Assembly (NCBI GenBank): GCA_023664085.1
Contig: JAMPGE010000018.1
Span: 1-35,811 of the forward strand
Direction: 5' to 3'
From: Muribaculum sp.
GTDB taxonomy: Bacteria > Bacteroidota > Bacteroidia > Bacteroidales > Muribaculaceae
Length of the DNA: 35,811 nt
Both the position numbers and the translations under genes were made by a program. The notes beneath the pieces were generated by a model that was given only the letters and a program-made list of their open reading frames with translations, had not been told where the DNA came from and searched no databases. Of this stretch, positions 26,333 to 35,140 are shown one piece after another (the stretch's first letter is position 1; the number at the start of each line of letters is the position of its first letter).

Positions 26333-26690
26333 TTTAAACTTATTACGAAAACTATAGAAGTGTTTAAGAATGTTTTCTTCAAACGCAATATTCATTAATA
26401 TTTGGGCATTTTTTTCATTATTTCATCGGTCACATAGCCCGCTATGCCCTCTCTTCAATAATGAAAATCTGCCCCGAATCTTAATAAATCCTGCATCGAA
26501 AAAAGTTTAAATCACTTCAAAATAAGGTTAGACAAATTCTTATAGTTGATAGTTTATGGTTGAAAGATGAAGGATGGGTTATTCCAAAGAGTAACCCATC
26601 CTTCATCTTTCAACTTGACTTGACTAATATTATTAAATTTTTTGTTGTATCAGATTATTTGTTTAATTTTGTTTTTGAAATATTTTATCA
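26333..26690 (+). promoter_or_regulatory. Upstream region of parA with 22-bp perfect palindrome
   Basis: This 358-bp gap has no ORF. At 26560-26581 and 26592-26613 lies a perfect 22-bp inverted repeat with a 10-nt centre (ttccaaagag). It lacks a T tract on either side, so it is not a typical terminator and may be an operator or partition site. A weaker inverted repeat spans 26404-26475. The parA promoter is at the end of the gap. Confidence 0.5.
26641..26671 (+). promoter_or_regulatory. Promoter of parA
   Basis: TTTG (26641-26644), a 19-nt spacer and TAATTTTG (26664-26671) match the Bacteroidetes consensus perfectly. The ATG follows 19 nt after the -7 box. Confidence 0.7.
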
Positions 26691-27458
26691 ATGAACGCTA
26701 CTGTAATTTCCATTGCAAATCATAAAGGAGGCGTGGGAAAAACCACCTCCGTAGCCACTCTCGGAGTGGCTTTGAGCCTGAGAGGAAAGCGAGTGCTCCT
26801 CGTAGACCTTGATGCTCAGCAAAATCTGTCGTATACTCTTACTCAGAATGAAGATCCGGAGCGAAGCGTCTACCATGCTTTGGTAGAAGGAGGCGAATTG
26901 CCTATCGTGAAAGTTCGCGAGAACGTAGACCTTGTGCCCGCATCGCTCGAACTGGCCCGTGCGGAGATCGATTTGGCTTCCAAGATAGCCCGCGAACGTC
27001 TGCTTTCGAATCTTCTTGCGCCCCATCTCGAAAAGTATGACTATGTGATCTTTGATTGTCCTCCTTCGCTTGGCGTGGTTACCACAAATGCATTGGTGGC
27101 ATCCGACGAACTTTATATTCCTCTTACCGCAGAGGCATTGCCGCTAAAAGGCTTGGCCATGCTCGATGAAGTGGTGGGAGAAATTCAGAAACTGGTTAAC
27201 CCTCGCCTTAAACTCGGAGGCGTATTCTTTACCCGCTACAACAATCGTAAACTCAACAAAGACGTAGTGGAGACTCTCGAGAACCGATACGGTGAAAAGG
27301 TGTTTGCCACCAAGATCCGGGAAAACATCTCCTTGGCAGAGATGCCTCTCACCGGACAGTCCATTTATGAATACGAGCCCAAATGCAATGGCGCCAAAGA
27401 TTATCTGGCTCTGGCCGATGAGATAATCTCACGCCACGCCTCTCAGACCAATCAATAA
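26691..27458 (+). CDS. parA: ParA/Soj-type partition ATPase
   Basis: This 255-residue deviant-Walker ATPase has the motif NHKGGVGKTTS (residues 10-20, signature lysine Lys12) and the Walker B region YDYVIFDCPPSLGVVTTNAL. Such proteins form ATP-bound dimers on DNA and are pushed off by a partner, positioning DNA or other cargo. The length fits the Soj/type Ia short class. No ParB-like gene follows; the partner appears to be the AT-hook/RHH protein 45 bp downstream. A perfect promoter drives it. Confidence 0.9.
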   Translation: MNATVISIANHKGGVGKTTSVATLGVALSLRGKRVLLVDLDAQQNLSYTLTQNEDPERSVYHALVEGGELPIVKVRENVDLVPASLELARAEIDLASKIARERLLSNLLAPHLEKYDYVIFDCPPSLGVVTTNALVASDELYIPLTAEALPLKGLAMLDEVVGEIQKLVNPRLKLGGVFFTRYNNRKLNKDVVETLENRYGEKVFATKIRENISLAEMPLTGQSIYEYEPKCNGAKDYLALADEIISRHASQTNQ

Positions 27459-27503
27459 TCGAACCAGACCGGATTAATCACAAAATACCATATATTATAT
27501 TCC

Positions 27504-27956
27504 ATGGCAAAGAAAAACCTGTCTGCTTTAATGCAAGGCATCATGGGCGAAGCGGACGAAAATACCAAGCCCGCAGAAAAAACAGAAGTTGTGGTGGAGG
27601 AGGAAAAGCCTGCCCTCTCTCCAGAGACAACGCCGGCTCCGGCAGAAGACGAAACTCCTGCTTTCGATGACCTCGAGGAGAAGGTAGACGAAGAATTTAC
27701 GGATGCTCCGGAGGATGAAGAGCGTCCTGCACGCCGCAGATCCGTAGGCCGTCCTCCCAAGGGTACCAAACGCGAAAAAAGCGATGAAGTGCGTGCCACT
27801 TTTATCGTAGACCCTGAGTTGCTTCGAAAAGTAAAATACATTTCATTTGCTGAGGAATGCCTAATGAAGGAAGTGGTGGACCGTGCTCTTTGGGACTACA
27901 TCAAGTCATGGGAGGAATCCAACGGCAAAATCCGACTTCCCCGTAAAAGAAAATAA
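27504..27956 (+). CDS. ParA-linked DNA-binding protein: acidic N-terminus, AT-hook, ribbon-helix-helix
   Basis: This 150-residue protein has three parts. Residues 1-75 are disordered, very acidic and rich in Glu/Pro/Ala. Residues 76-91 are basic with an AT-hook (GRPPKG, 82-87). Residues 97-135 (RATFIVDPELLRKVKYISFAEECLMKEVVDRAL) look like a ribbon-helix-helix fold, as in the ParG/DUF3408 type. It most likely binds a site near parA and stimulates the ATPase through its disordered tail, as ParG-type partners do. It takes the place ParB would have. The pair ends in a strong terminator. The chromosomal or integrated-plasmid origin is unclear. Confidence 0.65.
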   Translation: MAKKNLSALMQGIMGEADENTKPAEKTEVVVEEEKPALSPETTPAPAEDETPAFDDLEEKVDEEFTDAPEDEERPARRRSVGRPPKGTKREKSDEVRATFIVDPELLRKVKYISFAEECLMKEVVDRALWDYIKSWEESNGKIRLPRKRK

Positions 27957-28026
27957 TGAGGTTCTGACAACTTCAACAGCAAGGCGGCCGAGACATACTC
28001 TCCTCACGAAACCAATTGAAATCAGT

Positions 28027-28079
28027 GGGGATGTGGCAAAACCTGCGCCTAAACATTTCGCAGGTTTTGCCACATCCCC
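28027..28079. terminator. Strong bidirectional terminator between the parA operon and CDF gene
   Basis: A perfect 21-bp stem (28027-28047 and 28059-28079) with an 11-nt loop is followed by a T-rich stretch on the + strand. It lies between convergent units. Confidence 0.85.
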
Positions 28080-28111
28080 TTCTATTCTTTAATTTCCCAG
28101 TTCTCTGGAGA

Positions 28112-29026
28112 CTACATATTGTATTCGCACGGACATTCTTTTCCGGTATGAGATGTCGCTGTGGTCTCAATAGTGCAGTGGTCAATGCCAAGAGTCTTCA
28201 TTCTTTTTCTGATCTCGCAATCCACACAGTCCATCTGCATAGGATCCGATATCTCTACTTTCACGGTCATCGCTGTCAGCGTGGTGCTCACCGGCCAAAC
28301 ATGAAGTTCGTCGAGGGCTTTTACTCCGGGAGCGGAAGCTATGGCATCCTGCACTTTGCGGTAACTGATGTGGCGCGGCACACCATCAAGCGACAGGCGC
28401 ATGCTTCCCAACAGAAGTTCGCGTGTAGAAAATGCAATTACGATTGCTATGAGGATACCGATCACGGGATCGATGATATACCAATTGGTAAAATGAATCA
28501 CGATGCCGGATATCACCACCCCTACCGATACCATTGCATCCGCTATCATATGAAGATACGCGCCTTTCACATTCAGGTCTTTTTCCTTTTCGTGGATAAA
28601 CAGCCACGCCGTGAACCCCTTTACGATCACACCGCATCCGGCCACGATGGCTATGGCATCACCGTCCACGGCAGTGGGATGCGACAGCTTTTCGATACTC
28701 TCCACCAGTATGGCTCCGATTGCCGCGCATAGCAGCAGCGCATTAAGCATAGAAGCTTGTATGGTCATTTTGCGATAGCCGAAGGTATATTTTTCAGATG
28801 GTTTACGCTCCGCCATTTTGAAGGCAAACATCGCGATGACCAGCGTGGCCACATCGCTGAGATTATGGCCTGCATCCGAAAGCAGACCCATCGAGTCGAA
28901 GTATAGTCCGCACAAAGCTTCTGCTGCAAGATAAAGGAGATTTACGACTATTCCGAAAATAAAGATGGCATTCAGACTGTTGAGTTTGAGCGGGTAAGCA
29001 TGCCTGTGATGGTGATGGTCTTCCAT
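28112..29026 (-). CDS. Cation diffusion facilitator (zinc exporter, CzcD/ZitB-like)
   Basis: This 304-residue inner-membrane antiporter has six expected membrane segments. The N-terminus is a His cluster (MEDHHHHRHAY). The metal site shows DAGHNLSD (51-58) and its second half HMIADAMVSVG. A C-terminal cytoplasmic domain (EVQDAIASAPGVKALDELHVWPVS-like) follows. It likely exports Zn2+ or a similar divalent cation in exchange for protons. The gene stands alone, facing the parA terminator. Confidence 0.92.
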   Translation of the reverse strand: MEDHHHHRHAYPLKLNSLNAIFIFGIVVNLLYLAAEALCGLYFDSMGLLSDAGHNLSDVATLVIAMFAFKMAERKPSEKYTFGYRKMTIQASMLNALLLCAAIGAILVESIEKLSHPTAVDGDAIAIVAGCGVIVKGFTAWLFIHEKEKDLNVKGAYLHMIADAMVSVGVVISGIVIHFTNWYIIDPVIGILIAIVIAFSTRELLLGSMRLSLDGVPRHISYRKVQDAIASAPGVKALDELHVWPVSTTLTAMTVKVEISDPMQMDCVDCEIRKRMKTLGIDHCTIETTATSHTGKECPCEYNM

Positions 29027-29081
29027 AAAAAACAGTATTATGAGATGGGATCGGAACCCCGGTAACTTAAAAACGTCTTGC

Positions 29082-30068
29082 TTATAGGTTTGGTTTCGTA
29101 AGAGTCCTGGAAGCGATTAAGGCTGACAGGCTCTTGATATGAGCCGGCGTGGTGCCGCAACATCCCCCCGCAATGTTTACGATTCCTTCACGAATCAACG
29201 GCTCCATATGTTCGGCAAACAACTCGGGAGTTTCGGGGTAGTTGCCTGAGTCATCCGCAAGTCCGGCGTTGGGGTGCGCGCTGATGCAGCAGGATGAGAT
29301 TAAAGCGAGTGTGCGCAGATCCGGGAGCATCTGAGATGCACCGAAGCTACAGTTTAGTCCGATACTTACCACGTGGGGATAATCCTTGACAGTTGCTGCA
29401 AAGACTTCAAGTGTTTGTCCGAAGAGAATACGTCCGGGCCTTTCGGATAGAGTGGCAGACACCATTATGGGCAGATTTTTGCCAAGCCTGTGCATCACCG
29501 AGGTTGCTGCGTCAAGGCCGGCCTTGAGGTTGAGCGTATCGAATACGGTTTCAAAAAGCAGAATGTCTGCTCCTCCCTCGATCAATCCTTGAATTTGGAT
29601 GATATATGCATCAAAGAGCGCATCATAGTTAGATGCTACGGACAACGGATCGGATGCATCCGGAAGGCGACAGGTCGGTCCCACCGATCCTGCCACGAGC
29701 ACTCTGCGTGACGCTTCATCGGCTACTTCCCGGGCAATGGCCGCCGCGCTCCGATTGATCTCACGGATAAGGTCCCGATCCCTGTGAAGCAAGTAGCCTT
29801 CCAAAGATATGGCATTGGCGTTGAAGGAATTGGTTGTTATGATGTCGGCTCCGGCTTCAATATAGGCGCGGTGAATGATTTTGATGTCTTCAGGGCGTGT
29901 GAGGCAAAGAATGTCGTAGCATCCGGCCAAATTCCGATTGTGCTGCGCAAACCTTGAGCCACGGAAGTCGCTCTCCGAGAGCCTCAGGCGTTGGATCATC
30001 GTGCCCATGGCTCCGTCAAGCACCAGTATATTTTCGGATATCAGACTTTTGAAATCGGTTTCATTCAT
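29082..30068 (-). CDS. Stand-alone homocysteine S-methyltransferase
   Basis: This protein (328 residues from the ATG at 30068) matches only the N-terminal homocysteine-binding barrel of cobalamin-dependent methionine synthase MetH. It has LVLDGAMGTMIQ, ITTNSFNANAI, VAGSVGPT, the zinc Cys in GLNCSFGA and the Cys pair GGCCGTTP. Full MetH is about 1200 residues, so folate, cobalamin and activation modules are absent. It may act with separate modules elsewhere, or use another methyl donor such as S-methylmethionine. An in-frame GTG lies 12 bp upstream. It is divergent from the GH2 gene. Confidence 0.85.
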   Translation of the reverse strand: MNETDFKSLISENILVLDGAMGTMIQRLRLSESDFRGSRFAQHNRNLAGCYDILCLTRPEDIKIIHRAYIEAGADIITTNSFNANAISLEGYLLHRDRDLIREINRSAAAIAREVADEASRRVLVAGSVGPTCRLPDASDPLSVASNYDALFDAYIIQIQGLIEGGADILLFETVFDTLNLKAGLDAATSVMHRLGKNLPIMVSATLSERPGRILFGQTLEVFAATVKDYPHVVSIGLNCSFGASQMLPDLRTLALISSCCISAHPNAGLADDSGNYPETPELFAEHMEPLIREGIVNIAGGCCGTTPAHIKSLSALIASRTLTKPNL

Positions 30069-30111
30069 TTCTTGAATCACACAAGCATCGTTTTTGACGC
30101 CCGAATACTCT

Positions 30112-30142
30112 GCAAATTTACAAATTTATTTGTTATATTTGC
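30112..30142. promoter_or_regulatory. Overlapping divergent promoters (methyltransferase and GH2)
   Basis: Minus strand: TAAATTTGC (30120-30112) preceded at 21 nt by ATTG. Plus strand: TATATTTGC (30134-30142) for GH2. The GH2 -7 box overlaps the -33 region of the other promoter, so both cannot be occupied together. GH2 then has a leader of about 100 nt. Confidence 0.5.
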
Positions 30143-30249
30143 AATCGTATCCAAACGTTCGTTTCATTGCGGAAAACGGACTCTAAAACATGGACCCTAA
30201 AACAAGACAGGGACCCAAAGTGTTGAAATTGTAAACAACTGATTTAATT

Positions 30250-32709
30250 ATGAAATATAACTCAATATGTATGCTGGCCATATCGATCTGCATGGCCTCA
30301 TCGGCGACAATGGCTCAACGGACCGTTTCTACTCTTAATGACGGTTGGCTATTTTCCAAAGGTTCTCTTGAAAACGTTTCCAACTGGCAACACGTGCGTG
30401 TGCCCCACGACTGGGCCATCTATGGACCTTTTGATCGCGCCAATGATCTTCAGGTAGTAGCCGTAGAGCAGAATGGCGAGACAGAAAAGACCACTAAGAC
30501 AGGACGTACGGGTGGCCTGCCATTCATCGGTAAGGGTGTATATAAAAGAACGTTGGAGATACCGGACACCACCGGCAAAGCTTTCTCGCTTGTCTTCGAC
30601 GGAGCCATGAGCAATGCCCGTGTGTCGGTCAACGGTAAAGAAGTGGCCTTCTGGCCATACGGTTACAATTCATTCTATGTGGATCTCGACAACAGTCTGA
30701 TCCGGCCTGGTGATAACGAACTTGTGGTGCAACTTGAAAATTACGAACAGGCATCCCGTTGGTATCCCGGAGCCGGACTTTATCGAAATGTACACCTTGT
30801 GCAGACCGATAAGGTACATATCCCGGTATGGGGCACCTATATCACCACACCTCTGGTGGAAAAGGATTTTGCCACAGTAAAGCTTACTTCTCGTATAGAA
30901 GGTGCCTCCAGATTCAAAGAGTGGCCGTATGGCGACAAAATCAAGGTCAGCACTGTCATCTATAATCCCGAAGGCAAAGAGGTGGCCTCCGACGTCTCCG
31001 ACTACGTGGCCAGGGGTCAGGAGTTCACTCAAAATTTCCTCGTGAAGAATCCCCGGCTTTGGGACACTCGTCACCCCAACCTTTACACCGCCACCACTAC
31101 CCTCTCTCTCAACGGTAAAGAACTCGATTCATATTCCACTCGCTTCGGAATCCGCAAGCTGGAGTATATCCCTGAGAAAGGATTCTTCCTCAATGGCGAA
31201 CTCACCAAGTTTCAGGGTGTATGCAATCACCATGACCTTGGCCCGCTTGGCGCGGCTGTCAACAAATCTGCCCTGCGCCATCAGATCGAACTTCTTAAAG
31301 ATATGGGAGTAAATGCCATACGCACTTCCCACAATATGCCGGCGCCGGAACTCGTGGAACTCTGCGACGAACTCGGAATGATGCTGATGATAGAACCCTT
31401 CGATGACTGGGGATTCCGTCCAAAATCGCCCAACGGCTACGGATCAGTATTCAAGGACTGGGCCGGGCGTGACGTCACCAATATGGTGAAACATTATCGC
31501 AACAATCCCTCCGTAGTGATGTGGTCAGTGGGCAACGAAGTGCCAAGTCAATGGGGCGAACCCGGCATGGATGAGCTGGTGATGCTTCAGGATTTGATTC
31601 ATTCGCTGGATCCTACACGCCCTGTGACCTGCGGTATGGACCAGATCAACAGCGTGCTCGACAACGGATTCGCCGCCACCCTCGACATTCCCGGCTTCAA
31701 TTACAAACCACAGTACTACGACTCTATCTATTCCCGACTTCCCCAGAAACTCGTGCTCGGATCCGAGACAGCCTCCACAGTGTCATCCCGAGGCAAATAT
31801 TATTTCCCGGTGACAATGCCCGGCGCCAACGGAAGGCATGAAGAAATGCATTCAGACAATCAATCCAACAGTTACGACAACGAGACCTGCTCTTGGAGCA
31901 ATACTCCCGACATTGATTTTGCAATGGATGACGATAAGGATTGGGTGATTGGTCAGTTTGTCTGGACCGGCTTTGACTATCTCGGCGAGCCCTCACCCTA
32001 CGACACAGACGCATGGCCCAGCCATAGCTCCCTGTTCGGCATCATCGACCTTGCATCCCTCCCCAAAGATCGTTTCTATCTCTACCGCTCCAAATGGAAT
32101 AAGGAGGAACCAACTCTCCACATTCTGCCTCATTGGAACTGGGAAGGCCGCGAAGGAGAAGTGACGCCAGTGATGGTCTATACAAGCTATCCTCAGGCAG
32201 AACTCTTCATCAACGGGAAGAGCCAAGGCGTGCGTCAGAAAAACGACTCCACGTATCAAAATAGGTATAGATTGATGTGGATGGATACGAAATACGAACC
32301 CGGAGAAGTAAAAGTGGTAGCCTATGACGCCGACGGCAATCAGGTGGCTGAGCAGACCGTGCGCACGGCCGGCAAGCCCGACCACATTGTGCTGACCCCT
32401 AACCGCGATACTCTTGAGGCAAATGGCGATGACCTGCTCTACGTCACTGTGCAGGTGGCCGACAAGGACGGCAACATAGTGCCTACCGACGATCGTCTCG
32501 TCAAGTTTAAGGTAAAAGGAGACGGCAGCTTTGAGGCCACCGCAAACGGAGATCCCACTTGTCTGCTCCCCTTCCAAAATCCGGAGATGAAACTCTTCAG
32601 CGGAGCCGCTACGGCAATAGTAAGAAGTGGCGTCAAACCGGGCAAAGTCACCTTCACGGCCAGTGCCCCCGGGGTAAAATCCGCCATTCTTACCATTCCG
32701 GTAAAATAA
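30250..32709 (+). CDS. Secreted GH2 glycoside hydrolase (beta-galactosidase-like)
   Basis: This 819-residue protein has a signal peptide (about 1-22, MASSATMAQ). The jelly-roll domain (LNDGWLFSKGS...VPHDWAIYGPF), the immunoglobulin-like domain and the barrel follow. The acid/base is Glu430 in SVGNEVPSQWG and the nucleophile Glu506 in LGSETASTVSS. The C-terminal part carries two immunoglobulin-like domains (DUF4982/Big type), ending ILTIPVK. The GH2 family also includes beta-glucuronidases and mannosidases; galactosidase is the best fit but unproven. It sits 93 bp before the GH29 gene, and the pair could strip galactose and fucose from host glycans. Confidence 0.88.
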   Translation: MKYNSICMLAISICMASSATMAQRTVSTLNDGWLFSKGSLENVSNWQHVRVPHDWAIYGPFDRANDLQVVAVEQNGETEKTTKTGRTGGLPFIGKGVYKRTLEIPDTTGKAFSLVFDGAMSNARVSVNGKEVAFWPYGYNSFYVDLDNSLIRPGDNELVVQLENYEQASRWYPGAGLYRNVHLVQTDKVHIPVWGTYITTPLVEKDFATVKLTSRIEGASRFKEWPYGDKIKVSTVIYNPEGKEVASDVSDYVARGQEFTQNFLVKNPRLWDTRHPNLYTATTTLSLNGKELDSYSTRFGIRKLEYIPEKGFFLNGELTKFQGVCNHHDLGPLGAAVNKSALRHQIELLKDMGVNAIRTSHNMPAPELVELCDELGMMLMIEPFDDWGFRPKSPNGYGSVFKDWAGRDVTNMVKHYRNNPSVVMWSVGNEVPSQWGEPGMDELVMLQDLIHSLDPTRPVTCGMDQINSVLDNGFAATLDIPGFNYKPQYYDSIYSRLPQKLVLGSETASTVSSRGKYYFPVTMPGANGRHEEMHSDNQSNSYDNETCSWSNTPDIDFAMDDDKDWVIGQFVWTGFDYLGEPSPYDTDAWPSHSSLFGIIDLASLPKDRFYLYRSKWNKEEPTLHILPHWNWEGREGEVTPVMVYTSYPQAELFINGKSQGVRQKNDSTYQNRYRLMWMDTKYEPGEVKVVAYDADGNQVAEQTVRTAGKPDHIVLTPNRDTLEANGDDLLYVTVQVADKDGNIVPTDDRLVKFKVKGDGSFEATANGDPTCLLPFQNPEMKLFSGAATAIVRSGVKPGKVTFTASAPGVKSAILTIPVK

Positions 32710-32802
32710 CCCCTCCCTCTGCCATCCCTGCTTCTGATGTCGCTCTGCTCGGTGGCGCGGCTACGATGCAATGACAATAACTTGCCAACCCATATAATAT
32801 AT

Positions 32803-34119
32803 ATGATCACATTGCGAAATATATTGATTCTTGCCGCCATACTCTGTTCATCTTCTCTGTCGGCATACACTCCTTCGGCTCAGGTGCAGAAGAGCCAGCG
32901 CGAATTTGCAGCTGATCGTTTCGGTATATTCATCCATTGGGGCATTTACTCCATGTTCGGTCAGGGCGAATGGTACCTCAACTCTGGCCTCAACGAATCC
33001 GAATACTCCAAAGCTGCAGCCGCCTTCTTTCCCGCAGCCTTCGATGCCTACCAATGGGCCGAGGCGATTGCCGCCTCCGGTGCCCGTTACATTACGTTTA
33101 CCTCACGCCACCACGACGGTTTCTCCATGTGGCACACAGCCACCAGCGATTACAACATTGTCGACGCCACTCCTTTCCGACGCGACGTAATCCGCGAGCT
33201 CGCTGATGCATGCTCCCGACATTCGCTCAAGCTCCACTTATATTATTCTCACCTTGACTGGCGGCGTCCTGACTATCCCCTCGGACGCACCGGTCTCAAC
33301 ACCGGTCGCCCCACCGACCGGCAAGACTGGCCATCATACCGCCGCTTCATGGACACCCAGCTCCGAGAGCTCCTCACTCAGTATGGTCCCATCCGTGCCA
33401 TATGGTTCGACGGATACTGGGATCACGATTCCGATTCAATCCCTTTTGATTGGCAACTCGACTCCCAGTATGCCCTTGTCCACTCACTGCAGCCCGCATG
33501 CATGGTGGCCAACAATCACCATGTCGATGTTCTCCCTGGTGAAGACATTCAGATTTTCGAACGCGATGTTCCAGGAGAAAACAATGCCGGATACAGCACG
33601 CAGGCTCTCTCCATGCTCCCTCGCGAAACCTGTCAGACCATGAATGGAATGTGGGGGTACAAAGTCATGGACACCGACTATAAATCCACTCCCGAGCTTA
33701 TCCGGCTGCTGGTACGCTGCGCCGGAATGGGAGCCAACCTGCTGCTCAACATCGGCCCACAGCCCGACGGCCGTCTTCCTGAACTGGCTCTCGACAGACT
33801 CCGAGGTATCGGTCAATGGCTCCAAACCCATGGAGAAACCATCTACGGTACCACCGCCGGCGATATTGCACCCCAACCATGGGGCGCCACTACCCGTCTC
33901 AACAACAAGCTGTTCGTACATATTCTCTGTCCTGATTCTCTTCCCTCTACCGACCTCCGGCTTCCTCTCAAGACAACTGTCCGTTCCGCCGCTGTTTATG
34001 ACTCCGGAGCAAAGATCAAATTCCTCCGCCACACAGACGGCGGTGTGGTGCTGCCCCTTGACACTGCAGCAATCCGCGCAGCCGCCCCCGACTACATCAT
34101 AACCCTCACCACCCGCTGA
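32803..34119 (+). CDS. Secreted GH29 alpha-L-fucosidase
   Basis: This 438-residue enzyme removes alpha-linked fucose. The N-terminus is a signal peptide (MITLRNILILAAILCSSSLSA). GH29 marks are RFGIFIHWGIYSMFGQGEWY, YITFTSRHHDGFSMW, and the nucleophile Asp203 in IRAIWFDGYWD. The length is that of a bare catalytic domain without a carbohydrate-binding module. I chose the ATG at 32803. The open frame starts earlier at 32737, but the extra residues are not signal-like. It follows GH2 on the same strand, probably as one transcript, and the terminator is 22 bp after the stop. Confidence 0.9.
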   Translation: MITLRNILILAAILCSSSLSAYTPSAQVQKSQREFAADRFGIFIHWGIYSMFGQGEWYLNSGLNESEYSKAAAAFFPAAFDAYQWAEAIAASGARYITFTSRHHDGFSMWHTATSDYNIVDATPFRRDVIRELADACSRHSLKLHLYYSHLDWRRPDYPLGRTGLNTGRPTDRQDWPSYRRFMDTQLRELLTQYGPIRAIWFDGYWDHDSDSIPFDWQLDSQYALVHSLQPACMVANNHHVDVLPGEDIQIFERDVPGENNAGYSTQALSMLPRETCQTMNGMWGYKVMDTDYKSTPELIRLLVRCAGMGANLLLNIGPQPDGRLPELALDRLRGIGQWLQTHGETIYGTTAGDIAPQPWGATTRLNNKLFVHILCPDSLPSTDLRLPLKTTVRSAAVYDSGAKIKFLRHTDGGVVLPLDTAAIRAAAPDYIITLTTR

Positions 34120-34140
34120 TGCGCTCTTAGCTCATCCCCA

Positions 34141-34167
34141 AAAACTGCGACACCGTGTCGCAGTTTT
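34141..34167 (+). terminator. Terminator after GH29
   Basis: The stem aaaactgcgaca / tgtcgcagtttt has a 3-nt loop and ends in a TTTT run. It is 22 bp after the fucosidase stop. Confidence 0.8.
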
Positions 34168-34260
34168 GGCAGCCAGGAAAATCCCAAAACCTCATATCAT
34201 ATGTTGTAAAATCGGAAGTTATTTGGCTGCCGTCATTGCGTTGATAAGGTTTTGACATCT

Positions 34261-34377
34261 TCATTGACAGAAGCAACCTCTCTCCTGCTTGGCAACATTG
34301 TTTGAAATATATTCACTGATATTATCTCCGTATCTTACTCCGATTATTAAATGGACATGATCTCGATTTATTAAACC
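34261..34377 (-). pseudogene. Fragment of an IS200-type (HUH, Y1) transposase
   Basis: Translation of the minus strand from 34377 in the frame that stops at 34261 gives about 38 codons with INRDHVHLIIGVRYGD. That resembles the HUH core DHVHL of IS200/IS605 TnpA, where His-Val-His binds the metal. Both flanking parts of TnpA are missing. It is in a different frame from, and directly downstream of, the truncated IS1182-type transposase. The junction is uncertain (about 34370-34395). Confidence 0.5.
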
Positions 34378-35032
34378 AATCCGATGGATGGCTTCCAGTC
34401 TTGTTGGGATCCTCCTTCAAATATTCCTCGAGGCGAGTGCGAAGGGTGTCGTCGAAAACAGACAGGTCCGCATACTTGAGATATTTGCACATGGTCTTGT
34501 GGACAAGGACATACCTGGAGTAGGACGCAATGTTGCTGCCGATGAGCTTGCTGTCCATCCTCACGCTCCTGCCCGACACGCCATAGGCCTTGACCTGATC
34601 ACCGGTCACTTGCTCGAAACACTTCTGCAACAGGTCTTCACCCTTCTCGGCATTATGCTTGACAAGGGCGGCACGCAAGTTATAATATGTGGCTGCGCAG
34701 GGAATGTCTTCCTCAAATCCATCAAGTCCCAACGCCTTGCGTGCGAGAAGGTCTAACTCGCATTTTTCAAACAGCTGCTCGTCACTGCAGCCGTACTCTT
34801 CCTTGAGAAGCATCATAGCGACCAGTATGCACACCGAAGAGTTAGGGGCACCGTTGGAATCATTGAACAATACGGAGAACGTGTCTTCGTCAATACGCGA
34901 AGTCACTTCTTTGTAGAATATGTTCTGCCATGCCTTTGGGTCATCGAACTTTTTGAGAGCTCGCTTTCCCAGAAGGTTGCTTGGACTGTAAAACAGATCC
35001 ATTTGCTTCTCTTTATTTGTTTTGCGAAACAT
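34322..35032 (-). pseudogene. Truncated IS1182-type DDE transposase
   Basis: The 236-codon frame keeps the N-terminal transposase region (LLGKRALKKFDDPKAWQNIFYKEVTSRIDEDTFSVLF, then ILVAMMLLKEEYGCSDEQLFEKC) and the first catalytic aspartate in VRMDSKLIGSNIA. IS1182 transposases are about 450-550 residues, so roughly the second half, including the other D and E, is lost. From about 34395 the frame runs through unrelated DNA that includes the HUH fragment. It cannot be active. The matching IS end is at 35151-35167. Confidence 0.7.
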
Positions 35033-35140
35033 GCGATTACCTTATTAAATCCTATACAAAGATAATAAAAATAATCGTATTTTTCTAATGTTTAGATGAT
35101 TAATTAGAAAATAATTTTATCATACTCTATAGCCGGGCTT

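Noticed and set aside
26333..26690. Small RNA before parA
   Set aside because: A weak inverted repeat exists, but there is no promoter plus terminator pair; not enough to call an RNA gene.
30190..30235. Tandem repeat in the GH2 leader (ggacyctaaaaca)
   Set aside because: Only two short imperfect copies; compatible with chance in a compositionally biased leader.
34168..34231. Inverted repeat ggcagcca/tggctgcc as the lost IS end
   Set aside because: Only 8 bp, no match to the end at 35151-35167 and no flanking duplication.
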